From contig JAWPHD010005078.1 of NCBI GenBank assembly GCA_037043455.1, positions 107,426 to 171,425 on the forward strand: DNA of 64,000 nucleotides. The letters are read 5' to 3'. Position numbers and translations under genes: made by a program. The DNA comes from Cyrtodaria siliqua (Eukaryota; Mollusca; Bivalvia; Adapedonta; Hiatellidae). This document shows, piece by piece, positions 36,301 to 40,140 of this stretch. A model generated the notes under the pieces. It did no database searches and was not told the origin of the DNA. It saw nothing but the letters and a program-made list of their open reading frames with translations. How positions within the stretch are numbered: position 1 is the first letter of the stretch; each line of letters starts with the position of its first letter.

Positions 36301-37007
36301 TATTCAACTTTGTATCAGATAATTAGGTTCGCCCAATTAAGCTAGAGCAGCCCCAGAGTAGGGGAAGGCTTCATAGGAATCCGGGAACTGTGCCCTAATT
36401 TTATTATCGAATAGATTCCTATGGTTCTTTAATCGGAGGAATGACCGACGGACGAGGCTAAGGGAAAGTGTCTTGCCAAGGACACGCCAATGAAACTCGG
36501 TGGATTATTTAACAAGATCGCCTCTTGTACCATTCAACAACTATTTAGATTTAAAAACAAACAAACAATAATAGTGAGAATTTAGATTTTAAAATTCCTT
36601 TTCAGATATATGAACTCAACAAACGTCTGAAGGTGTCTTCGGACGAGCTTAAGACGGCTCTCTTCATTGTGATGTATCGAGACAAATCTAGCGGCGACGA
36701 TGCTATAAGATTTTACAAACATCTTACGATGGAGTTGGCGGGTAAAGATGGTAAAGTGAAGGCTAAAGTTTGTGAACTTCTTAAATACAAAGCCAATAAA
36801 TCTGTTTTAAGTGAGATAGAATCTTGGACCCAGCCGAGATTCCCCGTAACGGGTCAAGAGCTAATCTCCAAAAACCTGAAAAAGGGACCAATTTTTGCTA
36901 AGACATTGAACGCGCTACGGGTCCGGTGGATAGAGAGTGATTTTCAGCTGACGAAAGAGGAATTGATCAAGCAGATTGACGAGGTTATGGATCATATTAA
37001 GGCTTAG
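313..37007 (+). CDS. TRNT1: TRNT1, CCA-adding tRNA nucleotidyltransferase (3' part, five exons)
   Basis: The enzyme adds the CCA triplet to tRNA 3' ends, without a nucleic-acid template, for nuclear and mitochondrial tRNAs. The exons seen are 313-439, 33770-33856, 34401-34508, 35180-35292 and 36606-37007, all with GT-AG boundaries. The translation runs [17 protein letters not shown], then [14 protein letters not shown], then [20 protein letters not shown], then [18 protein letters not shown], and ends EVMDHIKA followed by TAG. EDYLR is motif D (EDxxR), which reads the incoming CTP or ATP. The later exons are the all-helical neck, body and tail. The N-terminal catalytic head (GxGxxR and DxD motifs) must lie left of the window. 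The intron 440-33769 is very long and packed with repeats. The first junction is one base out of frame (see findings); the other three keep phase. Identification is by recognition of the family. Confidence 0.93.
546..1320. repeat. Dispersed element with two to three diverged about 130-155-bp units
   Basis: The stretch begins and ends near the same motif, AGAGCTGTTCTG (about 547 and 1305). It contains a CGTCC-rich tract (about 680-700) and two to three imperfect units, each with GAGTTATGGCC (about 855 and 1000) and (T/C)CTAGTTATGCA-like or CTAGTTGTGCA text. The units resemble those at 29035-29560. It ends with text like the 161-bp family (AAGTTCGAAAACCAGC at 1096). I read it as an old, shortened member of the modular satellite elements. 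Confidence 0.6.
1321..2912. other. No recognised feature (AT-rich intron)
   Basis: AT-rich sequence with short, non-conserved open frames of 60-80 codons. I see no domain, repeat array or inverted repeat that I can support. Confidence 0.6.
2913..3076. repeat. Inverted repeat (26-bp arms) around a poly-A tract
   Basis: AGTCTCATTTATTTGACGTC at 2913 continues to TTTGGT at 2938 and is matched perfectly in reverse complement at 3051-3076. The spacer of about 112 bp ends in a run of A. It looks like a small foldback element or a hairpin. No TSD was found. Confidence 0.75.
3165..3268. repeat. 52-bp tandem duplication
   Basis: Two virtually identical 52-bp copies starting TGTCGATTCTAGATTGACAG at 3165 and 3217. 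A recent local duplication. Confidence 0.9.
3375..3690 (-). mobile_element. SINE family C (GTTTTACGTCA type) joined to a second SINE-like tail
   Basis: Read on the - strand, a B-box-like GGGTTCGAATCC motif (about 3541-3552) precedes a body ending TGACGTAAAACACCAT (about 3376). Related text occurs at 24521-24650, 576-640 and 47149-47200. From about 3575 the + strand reads AGGACTGGTCAGCCCAG..GGTATAATGTGAC, matching 39088-39125, so two SINE pieces abut here. Confidence 0.65.
3984..4373. mobile_element. MITE of the GGGCTAGTAAACTGTCATTC family, split by a SINE
   Basis: Ends near AGTCTTC..AATT at both sides in inverted orientation. The interior has GAATGACAGTTTACTAGCC, shared in reverse complement with 11665-11845 and 16320-16489. 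It is interrupted at 4141-4354 by a SINE flanked by a duplicated 13-bp piece of the MITE. Confidence 0.7.
4141..4354 (-). mobile_element. SINE family A, 5'-truncated, with 13-bp TSD
   Basis: The tail TTGAATTGAATG is at 4141 (- strand tail TTCAA repeats). The body matches the full-length copies at 18671 and 32292 in reverse complement. Flanks GGGTTAATTTGAA at 4128-4140 and 4355-4367 are identical, a 13-bp TSD typical of LINE-driven insertion. The tRNA-like head is missing, as expected from incomplete reverse transcription. Confidence 0.92.
4815..4960. mobile_element. Fragment of the AGGGACACACGGCAATCTTGA MITE family
   Basis: Starts TAAAGGGACAAACGGCAATC (about 4815) like other family ends at 22022, 49944, 37191 and 51478. 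The far end is not clear. Confidence 0.5.
4971..5237 (-). mobile_element. SINE family B copy
   Basis: The tail AATTGAATTGAATTGGGTTT is followed by a body shared with 21683-21930, 53638-53830 and (opposite strand) 48575-48915: AACATGCCAGGCTCATC, ATGGAGAATGGGCCTAGAAC, CTGCAGAGTTGCTGCAAAT. A short open frame here is a by-product. Confidence 0.8.
5357..5446. repeat. 30-bp minisatellite, three copies
   Basis: The unit starting AAATGGCAGGAGGTATACAG is repeated at 5357, 5387 and 5417; the last copy is diverged at its end. Confidence 0.9.
5447..6044. other. No recognised feature
   Basis: AT-rich intronic DNA. Short open frames without recognisable domains. Confidence 0.55.
6045..6144 (-). mobile_element. 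SINE family A, strongly 5'-truncated
   Basis: About 100 bp of the 3' end of the family (GAATTGAATGATGTTTAACG to CCGGGAACCTGCCCTA). GGCTT occurs on both flanks as a possible short TSD. Confidence 0.85.
6619..6790. repeat. Dispersed repeat, unexpanded relative of the 31-bp array element
   Basis: AGCACCGCCCGTCTGTGCAG, then CGAGGCCTTGTCTATTTATT, then GGCATAATTCTACTTAATTG, then ATTATGGGACTTGTATC. The same order, in reverse complement, forms the right edge of the 31-bp array at 45445-46535, where the last segment is multiplied about 30-fold. Here it occurs once. Confidence 0.75.
6832..7222. mobile_element. MITE-like repeat with ATTCATAATTTT ends (copy 1)
   Basis: Both ends carry ATTCATAATTTT in inverted orientation. 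About 370 bp are shared almost collinearly with 10968-11338. Both copies preserve an open frame on the - strand ([20 protein letters not shown]..) of 64-67 codons; its substitutions look random, so I do not call it a gene. Confidence 0.7.
7260..7558. repeat. About 172-bp tandem units, GGGGCCATAA family
   Basis: AAAAGGGGCCATAA occurs at about 7262 and 7434, and GCTTACATACAAAACTTTAACC at 7389 and again at 8670 beyond the transposon. The array is interrupted at 7558/7559 by the 1.1-kb element; the intact unit supplies the empty site. Confidence 0.8.
7559..8660. mobile_element. hAT-like DNA transposon, 1102 bp, 5-bp TSD GAGAT
   Basis: TIRs CAGGGCTTTTTCAG (7559) and CTGAAAAAGCCCTG (ending 8660) are perfect over 14 bp. 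GAGAT flanks both sides (7554-7558 and 8661-8665). The neighbouring repeat unit at 7370-7400 shows the uninterrupted site. Subterminal text (GGGCCGATATTCGGCCCC, CCCAAATTGGGAA) is shared with 12781-13265, 22298-23019 and 34576-34943. It carries one open frame (7701-8108). CAGGG-type TIRs fit the hAT superfamily; a 5-bp TSD instead of 8 suggests a distinct hAT branch (inference). Confidence 0.92.
7701..8108 (-). CDS. 135-aa protein, possible deletion derivative of a hAT/ZNF862-like transposase
   Basis: ATG at 8108 follows an A-rich context (GACGAAAAATGTC) and the frame is open to a stop at 7701. The first about 30 residues are basic ([19 protein letters not shown], then SLKSLWNK), the middle is Ser/Thr/Asp-rich, and the end [30 protein letters not shown] resembles the C-terminal tail of hAT-derived ZNF862-type proteins, as I remember them. 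No DDE core or complete zinc finger is present, so it cannot be an active transposase alone. It fills about a third of its element and has no internal stop. It could be an N- plus C-terminal remnant after internal deletion, or a small accessory protein. The family assignment is an inference from the tail only. Confidence 0.45.
   Translation of the reverse strand: MSHNSKYYAKRPRKKYAKGTPSLKSLWNKTSNISNAPESSCPAESDQVSEAQIGDDGHTSTDTSPTDTVNCNEPTNVDTVDQICNDSPSLRSSLGQAKLSNLMRICIEGPVELSEQTLEELCNSFRDSKARQIKL
8666..10114. other. End of the GGGGCCATAA repeat, then no recognised feature
   Basis: 8666-8700 resumes the repeat unit interrupted by the transposon, followed by GACGCAGACGACGATTATGA, a tail like that of the other modular repeats. 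The remainder is AT-rich without supported features. Confidence 0.55.
10119..10955. mobile_element. TTAA-target MITE with long TIRs, carrying a nested insertion
   Basis: The element starts AGAAAATGTAGTGCCACAGC and ends GGCTGAGGCGCTACATTCCCT, between TTAA at 10115-10118 and TTAA at 10956-10959. The arms of about 200 bp are inverted copies of each other (AAAATCGGAT, GGAGCCGCCATTTT, ATGACGTCATAG). It is the sister of 42358-43429. TTAA targets are used by piggyBac and Kolobok elements; I cannot choose between them. The insertion at 10396-10700 splits it. Confidence 0.9.
10396..10700. mobile_element. Harbinger-like MITE, 305 bp, TSD TAA
   Basis: Starts GGCCTAAAAAAAAAA and ends TTTTTTTATTAGGCC, with TAA at 10393-10395 and 10701-10703. 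The uninterrupted sister text (rc of about 43143-43165: GCCATTAAGTATTACATA) proves the empty site. The interior has GTAGGTAGGTAGG and GGGTCGGTCGGG, also seen at 41388-41530. Three-base TWA targets and GG-start TIRs fit PIF/Harbinger. Confidence 0.9.
10968..11338. mobile_element. MITE-like repeat with ATTCATAATTTT ends (copy 2)
   Basis: Collinear with 6832-7222, with the same inverted ends. It lacks the duplicated ACCTACC section present in copy 1. Confidence 0.7.
11385..11670 (-). mobile_element. tRNA-Ser(UGA)-derived SINE
   Basis: The - strand reads a tRNA-like head: GGTCGAGTGGGTAGTTTCTT (A box region), GACTTGAAATC (anticodon arm with TGA), then GTTCGATCCC (B box). The body continues with GGAGGGGCACCTTTGACC and GTCGCCATATGACC. 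A related body occurs at 48070-48190 on the + strand. Confidence 0.75.
11665..11845. mobile_element. MITE of the GGGCTAGTAAACTGTCATTC family
   Basis: Shares CGGGGCTAGTAAACTGTCAT, GTATGGGTTTTC and TTCGGGCTAGTGACAT with 16320-16489. Confidence 0.75.
11975..12108. repeat. About 72-bp tandem duplication
   Basis: Two copies of AAAGGGGAACATTAAA..TATATTGAAATCTTGAAGTC TCAAAATC differing by a small insertion. Confidence 0.85.
12351..12373. repeat. (TA)n microsatellite
   Basis: Uninterrupted TA run of about 11 units. Confidence 0.9.
12781..13265. mobile_element. hAT-like non-autonomous element, 485 bp, TSD TTGGC
   Basis: TIRs CAGGGCTGTCTTT (12781) and AAAGACAGCCCTG (ending 13265). TTGGC at 12776-12780 and 13266-13270. 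The subterminal GGGCCGTTATTCGGCCCC palindrome is shared with the 7559 element. No coding frame. Confidence 0.93.
13271..14759. other. No recognised gene; AT-rich
   Basis: Contains open frames of 60-97 codons on both strands without recognisable domains, and poly-T tracts near 14430-14520. Confidence 0.5.
14767..15617. mobile_element. Non-autonomous element, 851 bp, 7-8-bp TSD (GTGCCAT)
   Basis: TIRs start CAGGGAGTACGTTATAGGGA and end with its reverse complement. GTGCCAT at 14760-14766 and 15618-15624 (8 bp if the terminal G is shared). The left TIR has a small internal duplication of TTATAGGGAGGAGAAA. The interior is two diverged copies of a unit of about 186 bp (about 15105-15295 and 15296-15480). 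The TIR and TSD would suit hAT or P elements; unresolved. Confidence 0.9.
15625..16319. other. No recognised feature
   Basis: AT-rich. Overlapping short frames on both strands without domains. Confidence 0.55.
16320..16489. mobile_element. MITE of the GGGCTAGTAAACTGTCATTC family (about 170 bp)
   Basis: Left AGTCTTCAAATTAA and right TTAATTCAAAGACT are imperfect inverted ends. The interior has GAGTAAACTGTCATTCGGGC. It lies directly beside the insertion point of the 4.8-kb transposon. Confidence 0.75.
17164..17226 (+). pseudogene. Acidic coding-like stretch upstream of the minisatellite
   Basis: The + strand reads [20 protein letters not shown] followed by LV and a stop. It may be the N-terminal relic of the transposon gene. 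Too short to be sure. Confidence 0.3.
17285..18005. repeat. 45-bp minisatellite, about 16 units, open in frames on both strands
   Basis: GGTAGCAC recurs every 45 bases (17328, 17373, 17418, 17463 and so on). Because 45 is divisible by 3, frames stay open: the - strand encodes 15-residue repeats such as [15 protein letters not shown] over 257 codons, and the + strand encodes [15 protein letters not shown] units with one stop (TAA at about 17498). The + strand context (acidic stretch before, decayed transposon gene after) makes a low-complexity region of that gene the likelier origin. Confidence 0.9.
18280..18620 (+). pseudogene. Decayed transposon gene fragment (FLP..KMYxLY..C, FHKPxKDxCDxC type)
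   Basis: One frame reads [20 protein letters not shown], then [20 protein letters not shown], then [20 protein letters not shown], then KKRVQSIL and a stop. Another frame continues [13 protein letters not shown] and [15 protein letters not shown]. This order (LP..L....MY.LY...C, F..EF...FH.PK.D.C..C, then a Lys/Glu-rich E.H...K segment) is a pattern I recall from uncharacterised transposon-linked proteins of insects and molluscs, where a catalytic domain follows. Here the frame is broken and no catalytic region is visible, so the copy is dead. The name of the superfamily is not known to me. Confidence 0.6.
18671..18983 (+). mobile_element. SINE family A, near full length, nested in the 4.8-kb transposon
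   Basis: The tRNA-like head TGGCGCAGTCGGTAGAGCGG (A box) is followed by GAGTTCAATCATCC (B box, with a short deletion). The body is CTTGGGCAAGACATTTTCCC to CTAAATAACCTATACTGTG, with the tail TTCATTCAATTCAATT. Confidence 0.9.
19784..20483. mobile_element. Nested element, 700 bp, about 90-bp TIRs, TSD AAT
   Basis: Begins CTACTGTGCATTTCAGG and ends CCTGAAATGCACAGTAG, with AAT at 19781-19783 and 20484-20486. The arms continue inverted through AATATGAATCAAGATTTTTT and TTTTCATACCTGATATG. No coding frame. Superfamily not assigned. Confidence 0.88.
21276..21682. other. No recognised feature
   Basis: AT-rich intronic sequence. Confidence 0.5.
21683..21930 (-). mobile_element. tRNA-Gly-like SINE family B, full head
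   Basis: The - strand head reads GGTGGCATAGTGGTAGAATG (A box), TACGCCTCGCATGCATGAGG (anticodon arm region), GTGGGTTCAATCCTCG (B box). The body and the TTCAATTCAATT-type tail match the other family B copies. Confidence 0.85.
22021..22240. mobile_element. Left part of the AGGGACACACGGCAATCTTGA MITE family
   Basis: TTTAAAGGGACACATGGCAA TCTTGATTT at 22020, followed by family-like interior. The right end is not seen before the next element. Confidence 0.55.
22298..23019. mobile_element. hAT-like non-autonomous element, 722 bp, TSD GCTGT
   Basis: TIRs CAGGCCTTTTTCT and GGAAAAAGGCCTG. GCTGT at 22293-22297 and 23020-23024. The subterminal GGGCCCGACTATCGGACCCA TTCCCAATGCCAAAT matches the right end of the 7559 element in reverse complement. 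Confidence 0.92.
23025..23209. mobile_element. Probable short relative of the hAT-like family, abutting the previous one
   Basis: GGGCTATATTCCCAATGCCA (23044) and AGAAAAAACCCTG (23208) look like degraded family ends. No TSD could be fixed. Confidence 0.45.
23210..24071. other. No recognised feature; (TA)n near 23430
   Basis: AT-rich with a TA microsatellite at about 23430-23448. Confidence 0.5.
24080..24500. mobile_element. hAT MITE, 421 bp, 8-bp TSD GTTTTTGA
   Basis: TIRs TAGTGATGTACCG and the inverted form GCACATCACTA. GTTTTTGA at 24072-24079 and 24501-24508 is a perfect 8-bp TSD, the hAT hallmark. Several ATCGATT motifs are repeated in both halves. Confidence 0.93.
24515..24650 (-). mobile_element. 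SINE family C fragment
   Basis: GATGTTTTACGTCATATTCA, ATGTAAGGTTATTTATGAC and CACCCGCCATCCATAAG match 3375-3500. Confidence 0.7.
25167..25239 (+). tRNA. tRNA-like sequence, anticodon position GGT (Thr-type); probably pseudogene or SINE head
   Basis: 73 nt fold as a cloverleaf. The acceptor TCCTCGA pairs with TTGAGGA, followed by a discriminator A. The D arm is GCTC/GAGT and the T arm CTGGG-TTCGAGT-CCCGG. The anticodon stem CTGGT/AACAG has one G-A mismatch and the loop ATGGTAA gives GGT. A run of T follows at 25243. Animal genomes normally decode ACC with an AGT anticodon, so a GGT tRNA-Thr is unexpected. I favour a decayed tRNA or SINE-derived copy. Confidence 0.55.
25240..26990. other. No recognised feature
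   Basis: Contains GGCCCCAGACCTCCATAGAT near 26720, followed by CTTTCTTTCTTT, perhaps a SINE tail. Otherwise nothing supported. Confidence 0.5.
26995..28800. repeat. 33-bp minisatellite, about 54 units, with a 62-bp higher-order start
   Basis: The basic unit contains GTTTACAAGTCCTCTTGCAT and TGTTGAACATGTG, 33 bp in all. At 27035-27335 the array alternates 33-bp and 29-bp units (GTTTGCATTACTGTACATATGG type), a 62-bp higher-order unit. Variants with ACACATTGTTTACAGG come in pairs at about 27833, 28264 and 28628, showing duplication of larger blocks of about 430 and 364 bp. 33 is divisible by 3, so open frames up to 465 codons arise on the - strand ([11 protein letters not shown] units) and 346 on the + strand; I do not treat these as genes. 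Confidence 0.93.
28840..29030. mobile_element. Diverged fragment resembling the TTAA-target MITE
   Basis: GATGACGTCATCATTCC, TTTTGATAATTCTTTCAGCT echo the arms of 10119-10955 and 42358-43429. No ends found. Confidence 0.35.
29035..29570. repeat. About 155-bp tandem units (family F2), four diverged copies
   Basis: Units carry GATCAGTACCAAGCCTAGTT, GAGTTATGGCCCTTTAAA, ACACAAACTTTGTCCGG and CTCCTGAACCC. Copies begin near 29086, 29240, 29397 and 29508. The last spacing is shorter. Confidence 0.85.
29572..29745 (+). repeat. Head of the composite element and one 161-bp-family unit
   Basis: AGCTTATGGGATGGCAAGTC, then GTCCGTTGTCCGTCCGTTAAC, then CATCCGATCTTTGTAAAACT and a partial unit, cut by a SINE-like insertion. 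Confidence 0.75.
29746..29935 (+). mobile_element. Truncated SINE-like insertion
   Basis: GAGCGCCAAACTCAGAATCG, then GAGAGGTTGTGGGTTAGATCC (B-box-like), then CCTTGAGCAAGATATTTAAT. F2 repeat text resumes at about 29936. Confidence 0.55.
30165..30512 (-). CDS. Candidate exon 2 of a secreted coiled-coil protein
   Basis: An acceptor-like TTAACTGACAG precedes 30512. The frame then reads [35 protein letters not shown], a charged stretch with CGC, and [18 protein letters not shown]. The frame continues to a stop at 30165 (..[10 protein letters not shown]), or may splice at AAAAG|GTACTT after 30195. Phase 0 matches the exon at 32933-33052. The N-terminal part has the heptad-like Met/Leu spacing of a coiled coil. 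Mollusc genomes hold many secreted coiled-coil plus C1q proteins, but no C1q domain is visible here. Alternatives: a pseudogene or a chance frame. Confidence 0.42.
   Translation of the reverse strand: MDEKMASMSNQMKGQLQEMKDLKVLIEQLLMTQQQKNENKLNEKESTVRRNGHLCGCSMEAENDKTGDSDINTREGTTLLPGHLEAASITKTWYKEANYWVLIPEKVLFFKYVPF
30676..32862 (+). mobile_element. Composite tandem-repeat element, + copy (about 2.2 kb)
   Basis: Left end: palindromic GCTCTACTGGCCAAGGGCCA GCAGAGC, then CTTATGGGATGG and a CGTCC-rich tract. Then about 7 units of 161 bp (family F1: CATCCGATCTTTACCAAACT, AAAACCAGCCAGATCGGACC, GAGTTATGGCCCTTGATTT). Then about 155-bp F2 units (32000-32830). Right end: GTAGAGCGTCCACAGGCCCT CTTAGGCCTCTTG. 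It is interrupted by a SINE at 32292-32610. The same order occurs inverted at 57181-59601. Tandem cores between fixed ends are known from bivalve pearl/CvA and Helentron-like elements; the relationship here is an inference. Confidence 0.85.
32292..32610 (+). mobile_element. SINE family A, full length, nested in the composite element
   Basis: Head GGCTGGCGTGGCGCAGTCGG (A box), then CCCGGGTTCAATCCTCC (B box), then CTTGGGCAAGACACTTTACC and the tail CATTCAATTCAATTC. TCCTGAnnGCCTC occurs on both sides, an imperfect TSD. This is the best-preserved copy in the window. Confidence 0.93.
32933..33052 (-). CDS. Candidate exon 1: signal peptide of a secreted coiled-coil protein
   Basis: ATG at 33052 lies in a strong context (CGTCCACCATG), just after an acceptor-like ATTATCTTTCAG, so a 5'UTR intron is possible. 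The 40 codons read [20 protein letters not shown], then [20 protein letters not shown], a typical signal peptide with cleavage after HSCSA, then a polar segment. They end at the donor GAG|GTAACA in phase 0, matching the exon at 30512. If not spliced, the frame runs on through [20 protein letters not shown] and hits the composite element at 32862. The gene would be nested antisense within the TRNT1 intron. Confidence 0.48.
33138..33345. repeat. About 68-bp tandem repeat, three copies
   Basis: GCAATAGGATTCCACTTTT recurs at about 33138, 33207 and 33275. It lies just upstream (in - orientation) of the candidate signal-peptide exon. Confidence 0.88.
33770..33856 (+). CDS. TRNT1: TRNT1 exon (FNGRIAE..)
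   Basis: 87 bases, acceptor CTGTTTCAG and donor GTGAGT. It reads [20 protein letters not shown], then KENADGLE. Joining it to the previous exon (..TTTAG + ATTTTAATGG) gives one base too many and an immediate TAA. The run of four T is where three would restore Arg-Phe-Asn-Gly. Confidence 0.9.
33948..34136. mobile_element. Harbinger-like MITE, 189 bp, TSD TTA, inside a TRNT1 intron
   Basis: Ends GGCCATCCGTAAAAAAT and the inverted GGCCATCCTTAAAAAAT. TTA at 33945-33947 and 34137-34139. Confidence 0.88.
34195..34318. repeat. 30-bp minisatellite, four units
   Basis: AAGCTAGCGGGCCTGAGGTG plus TCTCGATA(T/G)C. Located about 80 bp upstream of the TRNT1 exon at 34401. Confidence 0.9.
34401..34508 (+). 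CDS. TRNT1: TRNT1 exon (ISGERIW..)
   Basis: Acceptor TTTTAATTCAG, donor GTAAGT. It reads [37 protein letters not shown]. Phase 1 at both ends, consistent with its neighbours. Confidence 0.93.
34576..34943. mobile_element. hAT-like non-autonomous element, about 368 bp
   Basis: Starts CAGGGCCTCTTAAACC and ends AAAAAAGCCCTG. The subterminal GGGGCCAATATTCGGCCTCT TCCCAATTGC places it in the 7559 family. No TSD is visible, so it is older or has decayed ends. Confidence 0.78.
35180..35292 (+). CDS. TRNT1: TRNT1 exon ([10 protein letters not shown]..)
   Basis: Acceptor TTCTACTTGCAG, donor GTCAGT. It reads [20 protein letters not shown], then [18 protein letters not shown]. Phase 1 in, phase 0 out. 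Confidence 0.93.
35400..36130. repeat. Modular repeat family F3 (GCCATAACTTGA / GAGTTATGCC units)
   Basis: Starts with a CCGTCTGTCTG run at about 35455, then two copies of GTAGCATGGCAGACACTTAG with CGTCCGTC tracts (35610 and 35748). Units follow with CCTTGGCCATAACTTGA, ATGTCCAATAACTCTGAC and CATAAAACTTTAACCTGCA. A reverse-complement copy lies at 49290-49560. Confidence 0.75.
36341..36504 (-). mobile_element. SINE family A, degraded copy
   Basis: Matches from AGCCCCAGAGTAGGGGAAGG to CTTGCCAAGGACACGCCAAT, with internal deletions. Confidence 0.75.
36606..37007 (+). CDS. TRNT1: TRNT1 last coding exon
   Basis: Acceptor CCTTTTCAG at 36605. It reads [20 protein letters not shown], then [12 protein letters not shown], then [20 protein letters not shown], then [20 protein letters not shown] and ends EVMDHIKA with TAG at 37005. 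The CELLKY and FPVTG segments are typical of the animal TRNT1 tail domain. The 3'UTR has no AATAAA close by; GATAAAG at 37061 is the nearest variant. Confidence 0.95.
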   Translation: MYELNKRLKVSSDELKTALFIVMYRDKSSGDDAIRFYKHLTMELAGKDGKVKAKVCELLKYKANKSVLSEIESWTQPRFPVTGQELISKNLKKGPIFAKTLNALRVRWIESDFQLTKEELIKQIDEVMDHIKA

Positions 37008-37194
37008 ATTGCAGCGTTTGTTTCTTTATACTCGTAACACGTTGAAATAATAACATTGAAGATAAAGAAATATGCAATAAGAAATCGGTATCATGTTGTG
37101 TTCATAATCATCATTATTATAGTTGTTGTCATATATAAAAACTGGAATGAGGGAAGTTTTGATTGGTAGTGACATGGCATTTCTTTGATTTTAA

Positions 37195-37573
37195 GGAACA
37201 CACAGCAATCTTGATTTTTTAAAACTCACGGCGTCGAGTTAATTTTTCTACAGAACATGAATTTTTCAATCATTAATATTAATTATGAGAATAATTCAAA
37301 GCAAATTGTTTTTACATGTTTATCACTACTCAGGGCACGAAACTTCTACTTGTCTGCTGGCCATGACCAGTGCTAATTGATGCTGGACAATTAGATATTC
37401 GGATAAATTCTTTAACAATTTTTCAGTTTGACCATTCAGATATTACGTAGGTTGAGTAACTCAGAAACAAATTGTCCTGCCCTGCTACTGGTTAAATTGC
37501 ACCAATAATATTGTCAGGTTTCAAGTCAAAATGATATTGTATAATAAAAATTTCAAGATTGCCGTGTGTCCGT
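37195..37573. mobile_element. MITE of the AGGGACACACGGCAATCTTGA family, TTAA flanks
   Basis: Left GGAACACACAGCAATCTTGA and right TCAAGATTGCCGTGTGTCCG are inverted; TTAA at 37191-37194 and 37574-37577. Other pieces of the family are at 4815, 22021, 49944 and 51482. Confidence 0.82.
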
Positions 37574-37577
37574 TTAA

Positions 37578-38937
37578 TAGTTTTGGGATTTTGTTTCTGA
37601 ATGTGATTAAGATATTGCAAGTTTGACAAAACAGACTTGTACTAAACGAGATGGTTGTGACGAGTTCTGACGACAACCCGTCGGCTTATTTATATTATCG
37701 TATGGATGAAATATTCAAATCAGATAAGTTTTTAATGGGTGACAAGTCCGTTTAAAGGCGTGTTTTTTTTTTTTTAATAATAAACATGCAGGAAATCAGT
37801 TAATACAAAATGTTTGACACTTGTTAAGTTACAAAGCTTTAACTCTGTAAATCTTTAATTCTGTTTGTTAATGAAATCATGTATTACTAAATGAAATGGC
37901 AATTGTTCATCTTATTTTTGTCAGAATAAACATGAAGGAAATCAGATTTGTTATTGTAACTATGCATAACCATACATTTGACCAGTCAAAACTCGTTCAA
38001 CAGCAGCTAGTTTTGAGATTTGTTAGCTTTACTGGTAGGTGCTGGCTTAGCTTGGCGGATCTCATCGTAGACTTTGAATCCAGGAATCACAGACTGAGCC
38101 CAATTGGCACCACTGGCTTTGTTTCCACAGATGTTCGTCGGCTAAATGTGCTTTCCAGATACAAATGAGACTTGGACAAAAGGCATCTTGGAGCGGTTTC
38201 AGAATTGTGTTTTTGTAGCCATCCATTATCAAAGATGGACTCTGTTACTATAAACAAGAGGTAAGGCCAGAGTGTGTTTATTTTTTTTGGTTTTAAGACT
38301 CTTCGACCCTAATTTGTGTAAAAATGAAGAAAAAAAATTACAGAAATCCAAAAAATGTTGATAAAATAAAAATTAAAAATTTCTACAGATTTTTTTCAGG
38401 TCAGTGTTACGTTTCAAGTTGTAACTACAAACACCATTTCAAGAAATACCTGTCGGAAAGAACGTCACCGAAGCAGCTTGCCTTATTCAGTTATAAAAAA
38501 ATGTAATGCCCGTTTCTTGGGTTGACCTCAACAAATCTAGATATAAATGAAACCTGGCCAAAGTGTTTATTGAGTAGTGCCCTTTGAGATTTATGTTTTT
38601 CATCATTGCACATCGTCCAAGATGGCTGCTAAAAGTTTAAAAAGGACATTACAACAAAATCTCTTAAAACTCATTCAATTCTAAGATGTCCTGCAATTTT
38701 CTTGAGTCGATCTGTCAATTTATATTTTTCGTCATTACCATCTTTAAATTGTTTGACCCTAACCATGACATTGAAACTGATTTCTGCTCAGTATCCTGAG
38801 TTCTAATGGTACAATCATGAAATATATATGTTGCACTTGGTATAGGCAAAGGTCAGGGTTACATTGACCTAATCATGACATAAGAAAGGTTTTCCCTCAG
38901 TATGTCGATATCGGTATCTCAGTTCCAATGGTAACCA
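37578..38937. other. No recognised gene downstream of TRNT1
   Basis: AT-rich. Possible weak repeats around ATGACATTGAAAC and CCAAGATGGC; nothing supported. Confidence 0.5.
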
Positions 38938-39250
38938 TGGCATGGCCTAGTGGTATAATTGTAAACCTCACATGTGAGAGGTTGTGGGTTCAATACCTTG
39001 CCCGGTTACTCCGAAGGCTTCATGAAAATGGTACTAGTACCAAAATGGCTGCATTGCTTGAGGTTCAGCATATAAAGGGTAGTTTTAGGACTGGTCGGCC
39101 TGTTATCGGTATAATGCGACTACCGTGTGGTGTGGTGTGGCAGCACCACAAAGTCGAGCACTTCAAGCTCACTGCTTCAAGTAGGCACACAAGTAGGCAC
39201 CAACATGATGTGACTGAAAGATTGCTCAATGTGATGTTAAACCACTTGCA
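38938..39250 (+). mobile_element. tRNA-derived SINE family D
   Basis: Head TGGCATGGCCTAGTGGTATA (A box), then GAGAGGTTGTGGGTTCAATAC (B box). The body has AGGACTGGTCGGCCTG, CGGTATAATGCGACTACCGT and ends near GATGTTAAACCAC. Part of the body also occurs at 3575-3690. Confidence 0.8.
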
Positions 39251-39394
39251 TACATATGGTTCTACTACAGTACTGTGATCTTAATGGAACTTTGTATATA
39301 AAATATTATGTATTCTGGGTGATGGCAAAAAATCTTGATTTTTGTGTACATTTTAAGTTTGTCAAGCTTACAGTTACCCTTGTCATGACATATA

Positions 39395-39700
39395 TAGAGG
39401 ATCTTACATGAGTGACTATGTATTATTGAAATTTATTAAATTGGATAAAATTATAGAATACGAGACTGGGCTCCGAGTATCCTATCTTTTTATCTGACAA
39501 GTTCATATAAAGTCAATAATACACAGTCACAAATGTAAGATTCTATTTATCACAAAACACACCTACGACATGATGGCTTCACTTTAATGTTGTCAATTTA
39601 CCTTACATACGGTGGCAATTTGTAAGAGAAATCGTGACGTTTACATGACGTCAGCTACATTACGCAGCTATAACGCGCTCGCACTACAAATAATACACCT
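39395..39700. repeat. Dispersed repeat (TTATTGAAATTTATTAAA.. type)
   Basis: ATATAGAGGATCTTACATGA GTGACTA and CACAAATGTAAGATTCTATT TATCACA recur in diverged form at 54815-54990 and, in part, at 50095-50215. Ends not fixed. Confidence 0.5.
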
Positions 39701-39994
39701 TAAACCAAATTTAATGTTAACTAACAGGCATTTATATGCATAATAAATATTTAATATACATTATAAATAGTTAAGGTGTTTGAACATATCTTTTATGATA
39801 CACCATGCAAACAATTGGGACTAAATATTTTAATGTACACAAACACTGATTTGGCCCTTATTTGCATCTATAATACACTAGTGTATTACGTATGTTGCTT
39901 TTATCTACCTGATATATTTGACCAATTTTTAGCTTTACTTTTTCAAAGAAAAAAGAAAAGCTATTGTCATCACTTGATCTGTGTCTGCGTCCGG

Positions 39995-40140
39995 TTAAAG
40001 TTGTTTATGTAAGCTTGTATCTCCAGATCTACTTTACATAATTGGTTGAAGTGAAAACATCGTGCAGCCAGGTTCTTCAACACAGGCTTTTAACTATGGC
40101 TCCTTTTATATTTAGACATTTTGGTTATGGTTTTTAGCAT
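39995..40140. repeat. Modular repeat family F4, single unit
   Basis: TATGTAAGCTTGTATCTCCA and CATTTTGGTTATGGTTTTT. Nearly identical to 43924-44052. Confidence 0.85.
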